From NCBI GenBank assembly GCA_964423545.1, contig CAYRFV010000227.1, positions 1 to 9,529 of the forward strand: 9,529 nt of DNA. Reading direction: 5' to 3'. The notes under the pieces were generated by a model, which saw only the letters and a list, made by a program, of their open reading frames with translations, had not been told where the DNA came from and searched no databases. Source of the DNA: JALOOE01 sp964423545 (lineage in GTDB: Bacteria > Chloroflexota > Anaerolineae > CG2-30-64-16). The stretch's first letter is position 1. Every line of letters begins with the position of its first letter. The position numbers and the translations under genes are program-made. Of the stretch, positions 7,346 to 9,529 are shown piece by piece.

Positions 7346-8103
7346 GCCGACTCCGGTTGGCGCCAGACCGCTCTGCCGACAAAAAACGGTCCCAGCCGCT
7401 CCAGATACTGCGACGTCTGCCTGGTCTGGCGCATGCGCTGAACGAGGGATGACAATGGGTAGAGGGCCGGACCGAGCAGCCCGATGACGAAATCATTGTC
7501 ATTCCTGTCCATTCCGTGACAGGCCAGCCGGATGTCGGTACTATGGCCGGCTCGGCCATAGGCATGGCCGACTCCGCCATGCTCCATGAGGATCACCCGC
7601 TGATCAGCGGCAGGAAGCTGCTCGAAAGCGCCCTTGCGTCGCAGCGGGTACCAGATTGCCCAGGGCATTGCCGGGTCGCAGAGCTTCTGACGCGGCCGGT
7701 GTATGAGTGCGTCCGCTAGGTCGCGTTCGTTCCCGAGTGCATAGGTGCGACCCAACATGGTGTACTCTGGTTTGGACACCAGATTGCTGAACGGCGGCTG
7801 GCGCAGAAAGGCTCGCAACTCATCGACAAAGAAGTCCGCTTCCTCATGGAACGTCAGCAACCCGACCCCAAACGCATCATGGATATCCTCATACAGGACT
7901 CCGGGGAACCTCACCGCCGCCAGCGCCCGCACCAGAGGGGGTGTCTCTGCAGCGCCGAAAGCCAGGAACTGCATGAAAAGGCGGCGATCGAGATAGGTCG
8001 GCTCTGCGCCAGCCATCTGGCTGCGCTCGCGAATATCAGGCGCCGTGCTGAGATCAGCGTTCACTGGCAGATACCATCGTGGGCTGAAGCGAGAGAGGTT
8101 CAT
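7342..8103 (-). CDS. hemQ: Coproheme decarboxylase, chlorite dismutase family (ChdC/HemQ-like)
   Basis: A 253-residue protein of the chlorite dismutase superfamily. ChdC members convert coproheme to haem b by two peroxide-driven decarboxylations. The first ferredoxin-like half begins with RLFMQFLAFG (41-50). In the second half, WYPLRRKG (151-158) matches the YPMNK-type segment that carries the catalytic tyrosine (Tyr152 here), and ILMEHGGVGHAYG (171-183) carries the likely proximal haem ligand His175. GMDRNDNDFVIGL (197-209), LVQRMRQTRQTSQY (220-233) and LGPFFVGR (237-244) fit the family end. The distal residue cannot be assigned by eye. The ATG at 8103 overlaps the radical SAM gene by 50 bases; ATG at 8016 would shorten the protein by 29 residues and remove the overlap. 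Position just before ferrochelatase strongly favours haem synthesis over chlorite removal. Confidence 0.87.
   Translation of the reverse strand: MNLSRFSPRWYLPVNADLSTAPDIRERSQMAGAEPTYLDRRLFMQFLAFGAAETPPLVRALAAVRFPGVLYEDIHDAFGVGLLTFHEEADFFVDELRAFLRQPPFSNLVSKPEYTMLGRTYALGNERDLADALIHRPRQKLCDPAMPWAIWYPLRRKGAFEQLPAADQRVILMEHGGVGHAYGRAGHSTDIRLACHGMDRNDNDFVIGLLGPALYPLSSLVQRMRQTRQTSQYLERLGPFFVGRAVWRQPESA
7543..7580. repeat. Pair of 17-base imperfect palindromes inside the ChdC-like gene
   Basis: ATGGCCGGCTCGGCCAT (7543-7559) and ATGGCCGACTCCGCCAT (7564-7580) match at 15 of 17 positions, and their starts are 21 bases apart. Each has inverted arms (ATGGCC/GGCCAT in the first, ATGGC/GCCAT in the second). 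They encode the repeated glycine-histidine stretch around the proposed haem-ligand histidine, so protein constraint is the simplest explanation; a regulatory role is not supported. Confidence 0.5.
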
Positions 8104-9250
8104 AGCCGCAGAACGGCTCTTCACCGAGGTAATCGGCAACCATACCATACGCGCGCGCCCGGCAACCGCCGCACACCCGCTTGAATTCGCACAGGCCGCA
8201 CTTGCCGCCCAACAGGCTGGGGTCGCGAAGTTCGGCGAAGAGCGAGGAACCCTCCCAGATCGCCTGGAACGGCTGTCGACGGATGTCGCCTGCCGGCACG
8301 GGCAGATAGCCGCAAGGGAAAACCTCGCCGCGGTGGCTGATGAAGCAGACGCCGGTGCCCGCAAGGCAGCCTTTGGTCATGGCATTCATTGCCTGGCGAT
8401 CGGTTTCGTTCCGATCCTGCGCGCCACCTCCGTACGTACCCGGATGGCCGCCACCCTGGGACATTCCAGCGTGCTGCTGGCGGTGATGACTGGCAGGCCG
8501 CTCGCGCGCGATGCCCCGGCGTCGCTCCTCGGCCTGACGCTGGCGCACGACACGAAAGTAGTGAGGCGCACATGTGGCCTTCAACTCGATGCCGCCAGCC
8601 ATTTCTGCATCGTACAGCCAGTTCAGCACCTCCTCGTACTCGCCTGGGGTGATCTGTTGGTCGTCCGCGATCTCCACACCGCAGCCGACCGGTACAAGGA
8701 GAAAGAGGTGCAGCGCCTGAGCGCCCAGGGCCTTGGCCATGGCGAGAGCTTCAGGCAGCTGATGAACGTTATGTCTAGCCACGGTGGTATTGATCTGATA
8801 GGGCACACCCACCTCGCGCAGGTGCGCAATCCCGGAGAGCGCCTTGTCAAATGCGTCACGCCCGCGAAAGAGGTCGTGCGTGGCCGCATCCGCGCCATCG
8901 AAGCTGATGCTCACCCGGCGGACACCGCTGGCTTTGATTCGGCGCGCAATCGCTCCGTCGATCAGCGTGCCGTTGGTCGCCAACGCCACGATCAGTCCGG
9001 CGTCACTGGCGCGTTGCGCGATATCGAAAATGTCAGTTCGAAAAAGCGGTTCGCCCCCGGAGAGCACGAATATCGGGCGAGCGAACGTCGCGATCTGATC
9101 CACCAACTGGAATGCCTCGGACGTACGTAGATCCTGTGGCAGAAGCTGATCGCTGACAGTGATGCGGCGACAGTGGATGCAAGCCAGGTTGCAGCCTGCG
9201 GTCGTTTCCCAGAAGATCAACCGCGGCGGTGGGTAGGGATGTCCAATCAT
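8054..9250 (-). CDS. Radical SAM/SPASM protein, AhbD-like (possible oxygen-independent coproheme decarboxylase)
   Basis: A 398-residue radical SAM enzyme. CNLACIHC (Cys20, Cys24, Cys27) binds the SAM cluster, followed by SGGEPL (64-69), ATNGTLID and SISFDG. The C-terminal SPASM-type region has Cys295, Cys302, Cys313 (GEVFPC), then CGLCEFKRVCGGCRARAY (Cys351, 354, 360, 363) and Cys381 in EEPFCGYEP, enough for auxiliary iron-sulphur clusters. This ending is typical of the NirJ/AhbC/AhbD group of tetrapyrrole enzymes. FCFISHxGxxxPCGYL-like wording and haem neighbours favour AhbD, which decarboxylates coproheme to haem b without oxygen; a siroheme- or peptide-modifying role remains possible. Residues about 236-291 are an Arg/His/Gln/Gly-rich insert. 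The start is fixed: an in-frame TAG directly precedes the ATG, which overlaps the previous stop as ATGA. Confidence 0.88.
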   Translation of the reverse strand: MIGHPYPPPRLIFWETTAGCNLACIHCRRITVSDQLLPQDLRTSEAFQLVDQIATFARPIFVLSGGEPLFRTDIFDIAQRASDAGLIVALATNGTLIDGAIARRIKASGVRRVSISFDGADAATHDLFRGRDAFDKALSGIAHLREVGVPYQINTTVARHNVHQLPEALAMAKALGAQALHLFLLVPVGCGVEIADDQQITPGEYEEVLNWLYDAEMAGGIELKATCAPHYFRVVRQRQAEERRRGIARERPASHHRQQHAGMSQGGGHPGTYGGGAQDRNETDRQAMNAMTKGCLAGTGVCFISHRGEVFPCGYLPVPAGDIRRQPFQAIWEGSSLFAELRDPSLLGGKCGLCEFKRVCGGCRARAYGMVADYLGEEPFCGYEPLSLQPTMVSASER

Positions 9251-9529
9251 CTATGACTGCTCGAAGATGGGGTAGTTGCGTCGAGTGCGCGTGTCTCGGC
9301 CTGCTGGAAGCCGTCGATGGTCGCCAACAGCATGGCGTCCATGAAGGCAGCGATGCGGTCGTAGAGACGCCAGGTGTCAGCATCAGGTGTGCCGCCCAGC
9401 GCGCCGGCCTGATGTACAGCATGATCGATCGAGCGACGTACGAGCAGAAAGGCGCGCAGTGTCTCGATCATGGAGAGACCAGCTCGTCTGCTGGCTTCAC
9501 CGTAGGCTGCTGCCAAACGCTGTCCTTCC
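9247..9529 (-). CDS. Helical protein, RsbRD N-terminal-domain-like, C-terminal end only
   Basis: An open frame enters from the right edge and ends at a TGA overlapping the next ATG (ATGA); 93 codons are visible. A TTG at 9516 is in frame, but the frame continues upstream (EGQR), so the real start lies outside the window. The visible part is all-helical in character: LAAAYGEASRRAGLSMIETLR, then FLLVRRSIDHAV, and a helix ending in MDAMLLATIDGFQ, with a short Ser-rich tail (TTPSSSSHR). The pattern of a glycine-Leu-Ser turn followed by a helix with two adjacent arginines resembles the RsbRD/PucR-associated sensory helical domain. The match is weak and by eye. Since it ends without a DNA-binding or STAS domain, any such domain would have to be N-terminal. 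As the gene before the haem enzymes it might be a regulator or sensor, but that is speculation. Confidence 0.7.
   Translation of the reverse strand, partial: EGQRLAAAYGEASRRAGLSMIETLRAFLLVRRSIDHAVHQAGALGGTPDADTWRLYDRIAAFMDAMLLATIDGFQQAETRALDATTPSSSSHR

Noticed and set aside
7543..7580. Tandem palindromes considered as a regulator binding site
   Set aside because: They lie deep inside a coding region and encode the conserved histidine/glycine segment; no promoter is nearby. Kept only as a low-confidence repeat.
7342..8103. Chlorite dismutase (detoxification) as the function of the ChdC-like protein
   Set aside because: The tyrosine-containing YPLRRKG segment and the position between haem-synthesis genes fit coproheme decarboxylase; nothing in the window relates to perchlorate or chlorate use.
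8104..8364. Upstream extension of the ChdC-like reading frame into the radical SAM gene
   Set aside because: The extra 87 residues are Ser/Ala/Arg-rich shadow sequence over conserved radical SAM C-terminal codons; the family fold begins well after the ATG at 8103.
8045..9130. Long plus-strand open frame (361 codons) opposite the radical SAM gene
   Set aside because: The minus strand has clear radical SAM and SPASM cysteine motifs across the same span. The plus-strand product has no domain pattern.

Overview
All nine genes in this window lie on the minus strand, so transcription runs from right to left. By eye the DNA is moderately GC-rich (about 60 %). Gene content, not any rRNA or marker gene, suggests a bacterium that makes haem through coproporphyrin: a ferrochelatase with the coproporphyrin-type tyrosine, a HemY-type oxidase and a chlorite-dismutase-fold decarboxylase are adjacent. 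That set is typical of monoderm phyla such as Actinomycetota, Bacillota and relatives. Together with a lipoprotein-type dipeptide binding protein and an RsbRD-like protein, I would guess Chloroflexota or a neighbouring phylum; this is inference only.

Region 1 (9529 to about 4947) is a haem-synthesis block. In transcription order it holds: the C-terminal end of a helical, RsbRD-N-like protein cut by the window edge; a radical SAM/SPASM protein resembling AhbD, the radical coproheme decarboxylase; a ChdC/HemQ-like coproheme decarboxylase; a ferrochelatase (CpfC/HemH); and a coproporphyrinogen/protoporphyrinogen oxidase (CgoX/HemY). CgoX would make coproporphyrin III, CpfC would insert iron, and coproheme would then be decarboxylated to haem b, either by ChdC (peroxide-dependent) or by the radical SAM enzyme (oxygen-independent). 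Two unrelated candidate enzymes for the same last step side by side is the main point of interest.

Region 2 (4950 to 1428) continues directly from the oxidase with a GTGA overlap. It encodes a Dpp/Opp/Nik-type ABC importer: a lipoprotein substrate-binding protein and two permeases. No ATPase genes follow, so the importer is incomplete here. The link to haem synthesis suggests import of a haem-related substrate, such as a tetrapyrrole, 5-aminolevulinate or a peptide, but the sequence does not show which.

Region 3 (1427 to 1) starts with a 108-base gap holding a plausible sigma-70-type promoter and a strong Shine-Dalgarno site. It then encodes an aldo/keto reductase and, 25 bases further on, the N-terminal part of a metallo-beta-lactamase-fold protein that runs off the left edge. 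This looks like a separate transcription unit.

Gene junctions from 9250 down to 2354 are overlaps or gaps of at most 6 bases, so the haem genes and the importer genes very probably form one operon whose promoter lies beyond position 9529. I see no tRNA, rRNA, CRISPR array, insertion sequence or attachment site, and no gene-free stretch longer than about 110 bases.
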